The notes: generated by a model not told the origin, from the letters alone. A stretch of DNA of 64,000 bases from Bradyrhizobium xenonodulans (GCF_027594865.1 NZ_CP089391.1:2386501-2450500); one strand, 5' to 3'; positions 47,479 to 58,207 are shown, counted from the stretch's first letter. Numbers and translations are program-made.

Positions 47479-48746
47479 TGCAAAACACCGCTCACATCAT
47501 CGGCGCGGGAATTTCCGGCCTCTCTGCCGCGGTGCGGCTCGCCAATGCCGGCTACAAGGTCGCCGTGCACGAGGCGACGCACCAGGCCGGCGGCCGCTGC
47601 CGTTCCTATTTCGATGGCGCCACCAATCTCACCATCGACAACGGCAATCATCTGCTGCTGTCGGGCAACAGCCATGCGCGGGCCTATGCGCGCTCGATCG
47701 GCACCGAGGCCGGCCTCGTCGGCCCTGACAGCGCACAGTTTCCCTTCGTCGATATCAAGACCGGGCAGCGCTGGCAGATCGATCTCGGCGATGGCCGGCT
47801 GCCGACCTGGGTGCTCGACGAAAGCCGCCGCGTCCCGGATACCGGGCTCACCGATTATCTCAAGCTGGCGCCGCTGATCTGGGCGTCGGAGGAGACGCTG
47901 GTCGGCAAGTCCATTCCTTGCGAGGGCGTGCTCTATCAGCGCCTGGTGCAGCCGCTGTTGCTTGCGGCGCTCAACGTCGATCCGCCCGAGGGCTCGGCCG
48001 GGCTTGCCGGCGCGATCGTGCGCGAGACGCTGCTCGCCGGCGGGCAGGCGTGTCGCCCGCTGATCGCGCGCGACGGCCTCAGCGCCGTGCTGATCGAGCC
48101 TGCGGTCAAGTTCTTGCAGGAGCGCGGCCACACCGTTCAGCTCGGCCACGAACTGCGTTCGTTCGTGACCAGCGATGGCAAGGCCAGCGCGCTGAACTTC
48201 GGCGGCGAGGATGTGATCCAGATCGGTGAGGGCGATGTCGTCGTGATGGCGGTGCCGCCGCGCGCTGCCGCGAGCCTCTTGCCCGGTCTGAAGACGCCGA
48301 CCGAATTCCGCGCCATCGTGAACGCGCATTTCCGCATTGAGCCGCCGCCGGGTTCGGCGCCGATCCTGGGTGTGATCGGCGGCGTCGTGGAATGGCTGTT
48401 CGCGTTCCCGAACCGGCTGTCCGTCACCATCAGCAACGGCGACCGTCTGGTCGACATGCCGCGTGAGGAACTCGCGCAGGCAATCTGGAACGACGTCTGC
48501 AAGGCGGGCGGGGTTTCCGGCGAGCTGCCCCCTCAATTGCCCCCTTGGCAGATCGTGCGCGAGCGCCGTGCCACATTTGCGGCAACGCCCGCCCAGAACG
48601 CCCTGCGTCCGGGGCCGGTCACTGCGCTGAAAAACCTGTTCCTTGCCGGCGATTGGACTGCTACGGGATTGCCTGCAACGATCGAGGGATCGGTCCGATC
48701 AGGTGATCGCGCCGCCGATCTGGTTTTGGCCGCAAAGCGGCCCTGA
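47478..48746 (+). CDS. hpnE: Hydroxysqualene dehydroxylase HpnE
   Basis: This 422-residue FAD-dependent amine-oxidase-type enzyme reduces hydroxysqualene to squalene. The FAD site is HIIGAGISGLSAAVRLANAG, then HQAGGRCRSY. The late FAD loop LFLAGDWTATGLPATIEGSV is near the C-terminus. The start shares the TGATG junction with hpnD. Together with HpnC and HpnD it completes the three-enzyme squalene route of bacteria. Confidence 0.96.
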   Translation: MQNTAHIIGAGISGLSAAVRLANAGYKVAVHEATHQAGGRCRSYFDGATNLTIDNGNHLLLSGNSHARAYARSIGTEAGLVGPDSAQFPFVDIKTGQRWQIDLGDGRLPTWVLDESRRVPDTGLTDYLKLAPLIWASEETLVGKSIPCEGVLYQRLVQPLLLAALNVDPPEGSAGLAGAIVRETLLAGGQACRPLIARDGLSAVLIEPAVKFLQERGHTVQLGHELRSFVTSDGKASALNFGGEDVIQIGEGDVVVMAVPPRAAASLLPGLKTPTEFRAIVNAHFRIEPPPGSAPILGVIGGVVEWLFAFPNRLSVTISNGDRLVDMPREELAQAIWNDVCKAGGVSGELPPQLPPWQIVRERRATFAATPAQNALRPGPVTALKNLFLAGDWTATGLPATIEGSVRSGDRAADLVLAAKRP

Positions 48747-48796
48747 CGGGCAAAGTCCCGGTCAAATTCAATCGACTATCGGAGCAATCGAGCGAC

Positions 48797-50761
48797 ATGG
48801 ATTCCGTGAACGCGACCCGCGAAGCTTTGGAATCGAAGGTACTGGAATCGAGCATTGCGTCGGCGACGCAAGGCGTCATCGGCTTCCAGCAATCCGACGG
48901 CCATTGGGTGTTCGAGCTCGAGGCCGACTGCACGATTCCGGCCGAATACGTCCTGCTGCGTCATTATCTCGCTGAGCCGGTCGACACCGTGCTCGAGGCC
49001 AAGATCGCCAACTATCTGCGCCGCGTTCAGGGCGCCCATGGCGGCTGGCCGCTGGTGCATGACGGCGAGTTCGACATGAGCGCCAGCGTGAAGGCCTATT
49101 TCGCGCTGAAGATGATCGGCGATTCCGTCGACGCGCCGCACATGGTGCGCGCGCGCGAGGCGATCCATGCCCGCGGCGGCGCCATCAACAGCAACGTCTT
49201 CACGCGCTTCCTGCTTGCGATGTACGGCGTGGTGACCTGGCGCGCGGTGCCGGTGCTGCCGATCGAGATCGTGCTGCTGCCGTTCTGGTCGCCGTTCCAC
49301 CTCAACAAGATCTCCTATTGGGCACGCACCACCATGGTGCCGCTGATGGTTCTCGCCGCGCTGAAGCCGCGCGCGAAGAATCCGAAGGGCGTCGGCATCG
49401 ACGAGCTGTTTCTCCAGGACCCGCGCTCGATCGGCATGACCGCGAAGGCACCGCACCAGAGCATGGCCTGGTTCGTGCTGTTTCGGGCCCTCGACGGCAT
49501 CTTGCGCGTGATCGAGCCGATGTTCCCGAAGAGCCTGCGCAAGCGCGCGATCGACGCGGCGCTCGCCTTCACCGAGGAGCGGCTCAACGGCGAGGACGGC
49601 ATGGGCGCGATCTATCCGCCCATGGCCAACATCGTCATGATGTATGACGCGCTCGGCAAGGACGAGAATTTCCCGCCGCGCGCGATCACGCGCCGGGGCA
49701 TCGACAAGCTGCTCGTGATCAAGGACGACGAGGCTTATTGCCAGCCCTGCGTCTCGCCGGTGTGGGACACGACGCTGACCGCTCACGCGCTGCTCGAAGC
49801 GGGCGGCGACAAGGCGGTGCCTGCGGCCAAGCAGGGCCTCGACTGGCTGATCCCGAAGCAGGAGCTCGAGGTGAAGGGCGACTGGGCGGTGAAGCGGCCC
49901 GCCGTGCGCCCGGGCGGCTGGGCGTTCCAGTACAACAACGCCCATTATCCCGATCTCGACGACACCGCCGTGGTGGTGATGTCGATGGACCGCATGCGCC
50001 GCGAGCACGGTGCGATCGGCTATGATGCCGCGATCGCCCGCGGCCGGGAGTGGATCGAGGGTATGCAGAGCGACGACGGCGGCTGGGCTGCCTTCGACGT
50101 CAACAATCTCGAATACTACCTCAACAACATCCCGTTCTCGGACCATGGCGCGCTGCTCGATCCGCCGACCGAGGACGTCACCGCGCGCTGCATCTCGATG
50201 CTGGCCCAGCTCGGCGAGACCGAGACAACCAGCAAGCATGTGGCTGACGGCGTGGCCTACCTCAGGAAGACCCAGCACCCGGAAGGGTCCTGGTACGGCC
50301 GCTGGGGCATGAACTTCATCTATGGAACCTGGTCCGTCCTCTGCGCCCTGAACATGGCCGGCGTGGACCACAAGGACCCGATGATCCGCAAAGCCGCCGC
50401 CTGGCTGGCCTCGATCCAGAACGAGGACGGCGGCTGGGGCGAGGACGCCGTCAGCTACCGGCTCGACTACAAGGGCTGGGAGGCCGCCCCCTCGACCGCC
50501 TCGCAAACGGCATGGGCCTTGCTTGCCCTGATGGCTGCTGGCGAGGTTGATCACCCGGCCGTCGCCCGCGGGGTGGAGTACCTGATTGCAACACAGAACA
50601 AAAAAGGACTGTGGGACGAGCAGCGGTACACCGCCACAGGCTTTCCCCGTGTATTCTATCTACGGTATCATGGTTACCCAAAGTTCTTCCCGCTGTGGGC
50701 GTTGGCGCGGTATCGGAACTTGCGGAACACCAACAGCAGGGTGGTAGGGGTCGGAATGTGA
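48797..50761 (+). CDS. shc: Squalene-hopene cyclase
   Basis: This 654-residue class II terpene cyclase turns squalene into hopene/hopanol at the inner membrane. The protonating Asp motif is DLDDTAVV (near residue 390). Several QW repeats are visible (QSDDGGWAAFD, EGSWYGRWG, QNEDGGWGEDA) plus WGMNFIYGTWSVL. The length is normal for the family and no interruption is seen. Its stop overlaps the hpnG GTG start (GTGA). Confidence 0.98.
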   Translation: MDSVNATREALESKVLESSIASATQGVIGFQQSDGHWVFELEADCTIPAEYVLLRHYLAEPVDTVLEAKIANYLRRVQGAHGGWPLVHDGEFDMSASVKAYFALKMIGDSVDAPHMVRAREAIHARGGAINSNVFTRFLLAMYGVVTWRAVPVLPIEIVLLPFWSPFHLNKISYWARTTMVPLMVLAALKPRAKNPKGVGIDELFLQDPRSIGMTAKAPHQSMAWFVLFRALDGILRVIEPMFPKSLRKRAIDAALAFTEERLNGEDGMGAIYPPMANIVMMYDALGKDENFPPRAITRRGIDKLLVIKDDEAYCQPCVSPVWDTTLTAHALLEAGGDKAVPAAKQGLDWLIPKQELEVKGDWAVKRPAVRPGGWAFQYNNAHYPDLDDTAVVVMSMDRMRREHGAIGYDAAIARGREWIEGMQSDDGGWAAFDVNNLEYYLNNIPFSDHGALLDPPTEDVTARCISMLAQLGETETTSKHVADGVAYLRKTQHPEGSWYGRWGMNFIYGTWSVLCALNMAGVDHKDPMIRKAAAWLASIQNEDGGWGEDAVSYRLDYKGWEAAPSTASQTAWALLALMAAGEVDHPAVARGVEYLIATQNKKGLWDEQRYTATGFPRVFYLRYHGYPKFFPLWALARYRNLRNTNSRVVGVGM

Positions 50762-51507
50762 CTTTGGGGACGGGGGACTATCTTACCGTGGGTAATGCCA
50801 TCGACCCGCGGCCGATACTGATCGTGACCGGATTGGTTCAGGAGGCCCGTATCGCGGCCGGGCCCGGAATGGCGGTCATTTGTTCGTCGAGCAGCCCGAC
50901 CCAGTTGCGGGCGCTGCTGACGGTGGTGGACCCTGATACGATTCGCGGCGTGATCTCGTTCGGCGTGGCCGGCGGGCTCGACCCGACGCTGCGCTCCGGC
51001 GACGTCGTGCTGGCGACCGAGGTGCTGTCCGGCGATACCCGCTGGGCCGCCGGCCTGTCGCTCGGCGACGACCTGATCGACCGCCTGACGTCGGGCCGCC
51101 GCCGCGTGGTGCGCGGCAGCCTCGCGGGTGCCGAGGAAGTGGTCACCGGGCGCTCTTGCAAGGCGGCGCTGCATTCGGAGACCGGAGCTTCCGCCGTCGA
51201 CATGGAAAGCCACATCGCGGCCGCCTACGCCACTGAAGCCGGGCTTCCTTTCGCCGCGGTCCGCGTCATCAGCGACCCCGCCCATCGCGCGCTGCCGGCG
51301 CTCGCCCGCGCCGCCATCAAGCCGAATGGCCAGATCGACCTCGCCGCCGTGCTGCGCGGCATCGTGCGCAATCCCGCGACGCTGCATGCGCTGGTCTCGA
51401 CCGGCATCGACTTCAACCGCGCGCTGCGCAGCTTGCGCGGCTGCCGCGACTATCTGATCGGCACCGAGCTGGTCGAGAGGGAGGCCGTGGTCGCCGAGGC
51501 GGCCTGA
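50758..51507 (+). CDS. hpnG: Adenosylhopane nucleosidase/phosphorylase HpnG
   Basis: This 249-residue nucleoside phosphorylase-family protein removes adenine from adenosylhopane to give ribosyl- or phosphoribosyl-hopane. Family features are VISFGVAGGLDPTLRSGDVV, GASAVDMESHIAAAYA (catalytic acidic residue) and AVRVISDPAHRALP. The GTG at 50758 overlaps the shc stop. A GTG about 30 bp further in is an alternative. It is followed by a strong terminator, so the operon hpnC-hpnG ends here. Confidence 0.93.
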   Translation: MTLGTGDYLTVGNAIDPRPILIVTGLVQEARIAAGPGMAVICSSSSPTQLRALLTVVDPDTIRGVISFGVAGGLDPTLRSGDVVLATEVLSGDTRWAAGLSLGDDLIDRLTSGRRRVVRGSLAGAEEVVTGRSCKAALHSETGASAVDMESHIAAAYATEAGLPFAAVRVISDPAHRALPALARAAIKPNGQIDLAAVLRGIVRNPATLHALVSTGIDFNRALRSLRGCRDYLIGTELVEREAVVAEAA

Positions 51508-51532
51508 CCGGCTTTCCTAGATTTGACAAAAC

Positions 51533-51566
51533 AAAAGGCCCGGTCGCGCGACCGGGCCTTTTCGTT
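51533..51566 (+). terminator. Intrinsic terminator after hpnG
   Basis: AAAAGGCCCGGTCG and CGACCGGGCCTTTT are perfect 14-bp arms, followed by CGTTTT. The stem sequence is shared with the terminator at 52369-52402 after hpnH. Confidence 0.93.
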
Positions 51567-51575
51567 TTGGTCTCC

Positions 51576-51656
51576 GTAGCCCGGAGTGCAGCGCACTGCG
51601 GGGGCCTTGCGACACAGAAAGACCGTCCCGGATTTCTCGGCGCTCCATCCGGGCTA
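51576..51656. repeat. Palindromic repeat of the GTAGCCCGGA...TCCGGGCTAC type
   Basis: Perfect 10-bp terminal arms enclose an imperfect interior. The arms are different from those of the copies at 3047 and 19581, so this is a second repeat family of a kind common in bradyrhizobia. It lies just after the hpnG terminator. Confidence 0.7.
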
Positions 51657-51696
51657 CAGGGCGTAGACAGAAGCGCTGGACGAAAGTTAGGTGGCG

Positions 51697-52035
51697 ATGG
51701 ATATTGATCAAATAGTTAGCTTTCAGGTCGTGGTAGCCACGATCATGAACCGCTCTCCCCGCGCGTGGGTGTATCTTCCGAGTGGCAGGAAATGGAGTTT
51801 AGCTTCCGAATCCGCGACGTTGGAAAGCGACGAGGTGCCACCAGAATTGGAAGATGAGCCTGATGCCTGGATTCCTCAATTCGCAAAACGACATGATCTA
51901 GTGCAGGTGATGCCCGTAACAACCCTGCAAGAAATTGTATCCAATGCGCGCCAGCAAAAGCCCAACGCTACCCTGGACGAACTATTCGCAGCTTTCATTT
52001 TTTACTACAAAAATGATGCTTTTATAGAGCTGTAA
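51697..52035 (+). CDS. Hypothetical protein inserted between hpnG and hpnH
   Basis: This 112-residue acidic protein (MDIDQIVSFQVVVATIMNRS..., AWVYLPSGRKWSLAS, PELEDEPDAWIP) is not from a family I recognise confidently. Its base composition is visibly richer in A and T than its neighbours, with codons such as TTT, ATA and AAA, which suggests recent gain. Its size and acidity would fit an immunity-type or accessory protein, but this is only a suggestion. It sits between two copies of a terminator and next to a decayed hpnH end. A GTG at 51691 is an alternative start. Confidence 0.6.
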   Translation: MDIDQIVSFQVVVATIMNRSPRAWVYLPSGRKWSLASESATLESDEVPPELEDEPDAWIPQFAKRHDLVQVMPVTTLQEIVSNARQQKPNATLDELFAAFIFYYKNDAFIEL

Positions 52036-52089
52036 TACCGCAGAGGTCTCAGCGGTTCGTAGGCCTTTTTGGTGCGCGCCGACTCGCGC

Positions 52090-52190
52090 TTAGGCGACAA
52101 TCGAAGCCTTCTGCTGAGCGACGAGCGCTTCATCGCAGCGGATCTCCGAAGATACTTCTGGACCTGCTCTCACGAGCGATGCTGCAGCTG
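52090..52190 (-). pseudogene. Decayed duplicate of the hpnH 3' end
   Basis: On the minus strand the sequence GTCCAGAAGTATCTT, then CGGAGATCCGC, matches hpnH codons GTGCAGAAGCGCCTG, TCGGAGATTCGC, with one base lost. Beyond the frameshift it reads SEIRCDEALVAQQKASIVA and a stop, against SEIRKDEAEAAQ...KASTAA in intact HpnH. The similarity continues past the stop into a TAGGCCTTTTTGG remnant of the terminator. The remaining gap 52191-52368 has no recognised gene. Confidence 0.72.
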
Positions 52191-52368
52191 ATTGGACGAT
52201 TGTCGTGAATGAGGCCCGCAGTCCTGACTACGAACATTTTTCCTGTTGCCTGACGCAATTCATCGAAGGCGTGATCGAACGATCGATCCGCTGCCGGGTA
52301 TTTCCGCTCTCCATTTTTCAAGCTCCTCCCGCATTTCGCAGCTTGTGATCCCGCCTGCGAACAAAAGA

Positions 52369-52402
52369 AAAAGGCCCGGTCGCGGTGGCGACCGGGCCTT
52401 TT
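52369..52402 (-). terminator. Intrinsic terminator after hpnH
   Basis: AAAAGGCCCGGTCGC and GCGACCGGGCCTTTT are perfect 15-bp arms with loop GGTG. On the minus strand they are followed by a T-rich run. It lies about 22 bp after the hpnH stop. Confidence 0.93.
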
Positions 52403-52423
52403 CTGTTGTGGCGATTCGTGCGC

Positions 52424-53584
<1,161 letters not shown>

Positions 53585-53620
53585 TACAAAGTTTCTTTCT
53601 GGGCTTGGAATTCGGGTGGG

Positions 53621-54547
53621 TCAGCTCGCGGCCAATTGGGCCGGAAGCCGGAATTCGATGTTTTCCTCGCGGCCCGGCAGCACCGAGACCTTGACTGGTC
53701 CGATCCGCCGCATCGCTTCGATCACGTCATCCACGAGTACCTCGGGCGCCGAGGCGCCGGCCGTGACGCCGACGGTCCTGGCATCTTTCAACCACGCCGG
53801 ATCGAGCTCGCTGCCGTCGGCAATCAAATAACTCGCGACGCCGGCCTCAGTGCCGATTTCGCGGAGCCGGTTCGAGTTCGAGCTATTGGCAGCGCCTACC
53901 ACCAAGATCACGTCGACCAGCTTGCTCAAGTCCCTTACCGCAGATTGGCGGTTCTGTGTCGCATAGCAGATATCCCGGATATCCGGACCTTGAATATCTG
54001 TAAAGCGGGCCTGGAGGGCTGCAATGATGTCCTTGGTGTCGTCGACCGACAGGGTGGTCTGGGTGATGTAGGCCACTGGCGTATCCCCCGGCAGCGTCAG
54101 GGCGTTAACCTCTTGAACACTCTGGACAAGCAGGACGGGGGCGGGAACCTGGCCCATCGTGCCCTCGACCTCGGGATGGCCGGCATGGCCGATCAGGATC
54201 AGGGTGCGGCCCTTGGTGATGTAGCGCTTCCCCTGATTGTGAACTTTCGTGACCAGCGGGCAGGTGGCATTGAGCACCGGAAGGTCGCGCGCAGCGGCCT
54301 CTTCCTCGACGCTGCGGGCGACGCCATGGGCGCTGAACACCGTCACCGCCTTCGGCGGAACTTCGGACAATTCCTCGACGAAAATTGCCCCTTTGGCCTT
54401 CAGGCTCTCGACCACGTATTTGTTGTGCACGATCTCGTGGCGCACATAAACGGGCGGGCCGTACTTCTCCAGCGCCCGTTCCACGATCTCGATCGCACGC
54501 ACCACGCCCGCGCAAAAGCCGCGCGGCTGCGCAAGATAAACTTCCAT
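53621..54547 (-). CDS. ispH: 4-hydroxy-3-methylbut-2-enyl diphosphate reductase IspH
   Basis: This 308-residue iron-sulfur enzyme performs the last step of the MEP pathway, giving IPP and DMAPP. With the start at 54547 ([15 protein letters not shown]) the key residues fall at the canonical positions Cys12, His41, His74 and Cys96, which supports this start. The frame is open upstream to 54709. [11 protein letters not shown] and CYATQNRQ (third cluster Cys) are present. It probably shares a transcript with hpnH and supplies isoprenoid precursors to the hopanoid route. Confidence 0.96.
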   Translation of the reverse strand: MEVYLAQPRGFCAGVVRAIEIVERALEKYGPPVYVRHEIVHNKYVVESLKAKGAIFVEELSEVPPKAVTVFSAHGVARSVEEEAAARDLPVLNATCPLVTKVHNQGKRYITKGRTLILIGHAGHPEVEGTMGQVPAPVLLVQSVQEVNALTLPGDTPVAYITQTTLSVDDTKDIIAALQARFTDIQGPDIRDICYATQNRQSAVRDLSKLVDVILVVGAANSSNSNRLREIGTEAGVASYLIADGSELDPAWLKDARTVGVTAGASAPEVLVDDVIEAMRRIGPVKVSVLPGREENIEFRLPAQLAAS

Positions 54548-55009
54548 AGGACGCCCATCACGCAAGTTGCACCAATCCGTTTCGTTAGTCCCCGGCGGCA
54601 CCTCGATACTGCCAATGAGTTGCAATAACCGCACCATTGGTTTCGCGCACGCGGTAACCACCCACCCCAACAGGGCCACGGCGCATGGAGGCACAGCACT
54701 TTGTGTCAAAAAATCGGCAAAAAGGAAAGGACGGATGAAACTTCGGCCCTGTGCCGGCTCAATTTCACGGTATCATGATGCAGTCAGAGCCGTGAGCAAA
54801 ATGGCGACATTTCTGCTCATCTCTTCGTCACTTTCCCGCCTCAACTCCCCGGCTATACCGGCCGGCCCACATGATTTTGCCATGGCCTCCCGCCGTTTAC
54901 CTCGAACCTTGTTCCGGCGAGTGCCACTCAAACAGCAATAGGTTTCGCCTGGGAACTCCGATAAACAGCGGGCGTTTCCGGCAAGCTGTTAACCGCAGAA
55001 AGAAAAGAA
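54548..55009. other. Divergent non-coding region between ispH and hpnN
   Basis: About 460 bp without a convincing gene. It must contain promoters for the ispH-hpnH unit (minus) and hpnN (plus). The 5' part could instead code an N-terminal extension of IspH. No clear operator or riboswitch was recognised. Confidence 0.5.
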
Positions 55010-57598
55010 GTGCTGCAAAGCGTAGTCGTTGCCATCGTCAGGGCCTGCACCCGGTTTGCCCCCGTCGTCGTCGTTCTCGGGCTCCTGCTGGCGGTGGGCG
55101 CGGGCTATTACGCGTCCCAGCACTTCGCCATCAACACCGACATCAATTCGCTGATTGCCCAGAATCTGGACTGGCGCCAGCGCGACCAGCAGTTCGACCG
55201 CGCCTTCGACCGCGACGCGACCATCACGGCGGTCGTCGAGGCGAAGACGCCGGAGATGGCGACAGCTGCGGCCGACGCGCTCTTTGCCAAGCTGAAGGAC
55301 GACAAGACCAACTTCCAGTCGATGCAGCAGCTCGGCACCGGCGAGTTCTTCGAGAAGAACGGCCTGTTGTTCCTGCCGACCGAGGAAGTCGGCAAGGTCA
55401 CCGGCCAGTTCGAATCCGCAGCGCCCCTGATCGAGATCATGGCTGGCGATCCCTCGATCCGCGGCCTCACCGGCGCGCTCGAGACGGGGCTTGCCGGCGT
55501 CAAGCGCGGTCAGGTCAAGCTCGACAACACGGCACGGCCCTTCAACCAGATCGCCCAGACCGTCGAGACCGTGCTCAACAAGGGCAATGCGAGCTTCTCG
55601 TGGCGCGAGCTCGTCAGTGACGAGCCGCTGTCCGACTCGGACAAGCGCGCCTTCATCGAGTTCAAGCCGATCCTCGATTACAACGCGCTGGAGCCCGGTA
55701 AGGGCGCCACCGACGCGATCCGGAAAGCGGCGGTCGATCTCGATTTCGCGACCAAATACCAGGCGCGGGTGCGGCTGACCGGTCCGGTGCCGATCGCCAA
55801 CGAGGAATACGCCACCGTCCAGGAAGGCGCCGTCGTCAACGGCGTCGGCACCGTCCTCGTCGTGCTGCTCATCCTGTGGCTGGCGCTGCATTCGGCGAAG
55901 ATCATCTTCGCGGTGTTCATCAATCTCTTCGTCGGCCTTGCGCTCACGACGGCCGCCGGCCTGATGATGGTCGGCTCGTTCAATCTGCTGTCGATCGCGT
56001 TCGCGGTGCTGTTCGTCGGCCTCGGCGTCGATTTCGGCATCCAGTACAGCGTCCGCTACCGCTCGGAGCGTTACAAGCACAACGATCTCTCGGGCGCGCT
56101 GGTACTGGCCGCCAAGCGCTCGGCGGTGCCGCTCTCCCTCGCGGCGATGGCGACCGCGGCCGGCTTCCTCTGCTTCATGCCGACCGACTACAAGGGCATC
56201 GCGGAGCTCGGCCAGATCGCCGGTGTTGGCATGCTGGTGGCGTTCCTTTCCTCGATCACCGTCCTGCCGGCGCTGCTCAAGCTCCTGAACCCGCCCGGCG
56301 AGAAAGAGCCGGTCGGCTACGCCTTCCTGGCCCCGCTCGATCACTTCCTGGAGAAGCACCGCGTGCTGGTCGTCGGCGGCACGCTGCTGCTGGCGCTCGC
56401 CGGCCTGCCGCTGCTCTACTTCATGAAATTCGACTTCAACCCGATGAACCTGCGCAACCCGCATGCCGAGTCGATCGCGACCTTCCTCGACCTGCGCAAG
56501 GATCCGAACACCGGCGCCAATGCCATCAACGTGATGACGACGTCGGAGGAACAGGCGAGGGCGGTCGAGGCCAAGCTCGAGAAGGTGCCCGAGGTGCTGC
56601 GGGTGATGTCGCTCAACAGCTTCGTGCCGGAAGATCAGCCGCCGAAGCTGAAGTTGCTGGCGCAGGGCGCCAAGGTGCTGAATCCCGCACTCAACCCTGA
56701 TCAGATCGACGCGGCGCCGACGGACAAGGAGAATGTCGATTCGCTGAAATCCTCGGTCGACAACCTGCGGCGGACCGCGGGCGATGCGAAGGGGCAGGGC
56801 GCGATCGCCTCGCGCCGCCTCGCAGACGCGCTCGAGAAGCTCGCCAATGGCGACGAGGCCACGCGAAACAAGGCGCAGGACCTGTTCGTCACGCCGCTGA
56901 AGATCGTGTTCGACCAGCTCAGGAACGCGATGCAGGCCGAGACGGTCACCCTGAAATCACTGCCGCCCGATCTCGTCAGCGCCTGGAAGAGCAAGGACGG
57001 CATCATCCGCGTCGAGGCGCTGCCCAAGGGCGATCCCAACGACAACGACACGCTGCGCAAATTTGCGGCGGCGGTGCTTAATGCTGAGCCGACCGCGATC
57101 GGCGGGCCGGTCTCGATCCTGAAATCCGGCGACACCGTGGTGAAGGCGTTCATCCACGCCGGCATCTATGCGCTGCTGGTGATCGGCCTTCTGCTGTGGA
57201 TCACGCTGCGGCGGTTCGTCGACGTGCTGATGACGCTGGTGCCGCTGCTGGTGGCCGGTGCGGTGACGCTCGAGATCTGCGTGTTGATCGGCCTGCCGCT
57301 CAATTTCGCCAACATCGTCGCGTTCCCGCTGCTGCTCGGCGTCGGCGTCGCCTTCAAGATTTATTACGTCGTGGCATGGCGCTCGGGCAGGACGAACCTG
57401 CTCCAGACCAGCCTGACGCGTGCGATCTTTTTCAGCGCGCTGACGACGGCAACCGCGTTCGGCAGCCTGTGGCTGTCGAGCCATCCCGGAACGTCCAGCA
57501 TGGGCAAGCTGCTCGCACTCTCGCTGGTGACGACGCTTGCCGCAGTGCTGCTGTTCCAGCCGGCCCTAATGGGCAAACCCCGCAATCTCAGGGAGTAG
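55010..57598 (+). CDS. hpnN: Hopanoid RND transporter HpnN
   Basis: This 862-residue MMPL/RND-type inner-membrane protein carries hopanoids to the outer membrane. Its first helix is at about 12-32 (FAPVVVVLGLLLAVGAGYYA), followed by the periplasmic INTDINSLIAQNLDWRQRD. Then come the membrane segment SIAFAVLFVGLGVDFGIQYS and a second periplasmic and membrane half ending VLLFQPALMG. The start is GTG 55010 after AGAAAAGAA. It overlaps the 3' end of the convergent DUF2147 gene by 33 bp. Confidence 0.95.
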   Translation: MLQSVVVAIVRACTRFAPVVVVLGLLLAVGAGYYASQHFAINTDINSLIAQNLDWRQRDQQFDRAFDRDATITAVVEAKTPEMATAAADALFAKLKDDKTNFQSMQQLGTGEFFEKNGLLFLPTEEVGKVTGQFESAAPLIEIMAGDPSIRGLTGALETGLAGVKRGQVKLDNTARPFNQIAQTVETVLNKGNASFSWRELVSDEPLSDSDKRAFIEFKPILDYNALEPGKGATDAIRKAAVDLDFATKYQARVRLTGPVPIANEEYATVQEGAVVNGVGTVLVVLLILWLALHSAKIIFAVFINLFVGLALTTAAGLMMVGSFNLLSIAFAVLFVGLGVDFGIQYSVRYRSERYKHNDLSGALVLAAKRSAVPLSLAAMATAAGFLCFMPTDYKGIAELGQIAGVGMLVAFLSSITVLPALLKLLNPPGEKEPVGYAFLAPLDHFLEKHRVLVVGGTLLLALAGLPLLYFMKFDFNPMNLRNPHAESIATFLDLRKDPNTGANAINVMTTSEEQARAVEAKLEKVPEVLRVMSLNSFVPEDQPPKLKLLAQGAKVLNPALNPDQIDAAPTDKENVDSLKSSVDNLRRTAGDAKGQGAIASRRLADALEKLANGDEATRNKAQDLFVTPLKIVFDQLRNAMQAETVTLKSLPPDLVSAWKSKDGIIRVEALPKGDPNDNDTLRKFAAAVLNAEPTAIGGPVSILKSGDTVVKAFIHAGIYALLVIGLLLWITLRRFVDVLMTLVPLLVAGAVTLEICVLIGLPLNFANIVAFPLLLGVGVAFKIYYVVAWRSGRTNLLQTSLTRAIFFSALTTATAFGSLWLSSHPGTSSMGKLLALSLVTTLAAVLLFQPALMGKPRNLRE

Positions 57599-58207
57599 GC
57601 AGATGTCGCCAACAGGGTCGGCGGCACTCTTCTGACCAGGCTTGGCTGCGCCGGCGGCCTTCGGGGCTGCGGGCGCAGGCGCAGTGGCGCCGGTCGTGGC
57701 CTGCGGGGCCGTCCCCTGGGGTTTTGGCGCCGCGCCGGTGGACCTTGGCGCGCTCTTGGCCATGGCATTGGCGGTGCTCAAGGGAATCGGCGGGCCAACG
57801 CGGGTCCAGGTCTCGCCACCGCAGAGGAAGCCCATCACGCAGCCCTTGATCTCGAGCTGGTCGGTGCCGACAGGCGTGATGGTTGCGCTGTAGAGCTGGC
57901 CGTCCTTGGCGTTGTAGACCTGACCTTCCCACTGCTCGGCGCCGGGTTTCTTCTTCATGTCGATCAGGGTCGCCATGCCCAGCGTGGGCCTGCTCTTTTT
58001 CGACGCGTCCGGATTGTATTCATCGCGGCCGCCGGGCTGTTTTTCCCAGGAAACAGCGCCCCACATGCTGCCATTGCATTGAGCGACGCGGATATTGGCG
58101 ACGCCGTCGGCGACCCGCCAGTCGCCGGTGGGATCGGCGGCGAGCGCGGGAGAAAGGCCGGCGTAACCGCCAGCCAGTATTATTCCGGTGTAAAGGGCCA
58201 AACGCAT
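57566..58207 (-). CDS. DUF2147-domain secreted protein
   Basis: This 213-residue protein has a signal peptide (MRLALYTGIILAGGYAGLSPALA) and then a DUF2147 domain: DPTGDWRVADGVANIRVAQC, GRDEYNPDASKKS, WEGQVYNAKDGQLYSATI and CVMGFLCGGETWTR. The C-terminal roughly 80 residues are a low-complexity Ala/Pro/Thr tail. Four cysteines may form disulfides. Its function is unknown. The gene end overlaps hpnN by 33 bp in the opposite sense, and it is divergent from hpnO. Confidence 0.85.
   Translation of the reverse strand: MRLALYTGIILAGGYAGLSPALAADPTGDWRVADGVANIRVAQCNGSMWGAVSWEKQPGGRDEYNPDASKKSRPTLGMATLIDMKKKPGAEQWEGQVYNAKDGQLYSATITPVGTDQLEIKGCVMGFLCGGETWTRVGPPIPLSTANAMAKSAPRSTGAAPKPQGTAPQATTGATAPAPAAPKAAGAAKPGQKSAADPVGDICLLPEIAGFAH

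Noticed and set aside
52130..52321. 63-codon minus-strand frame in the hpnG-hpnH gap
   Set aside because: It overlaps the decayed hpnH end in another frame and shows no family features.
54548..54709. N-terminal extension of IspH
   Set aside because: Canonical residue numbering (Cys12, His41, His74, Cys96) is obtained from the start at 54547. The extension is not similar to other IspH proteins.
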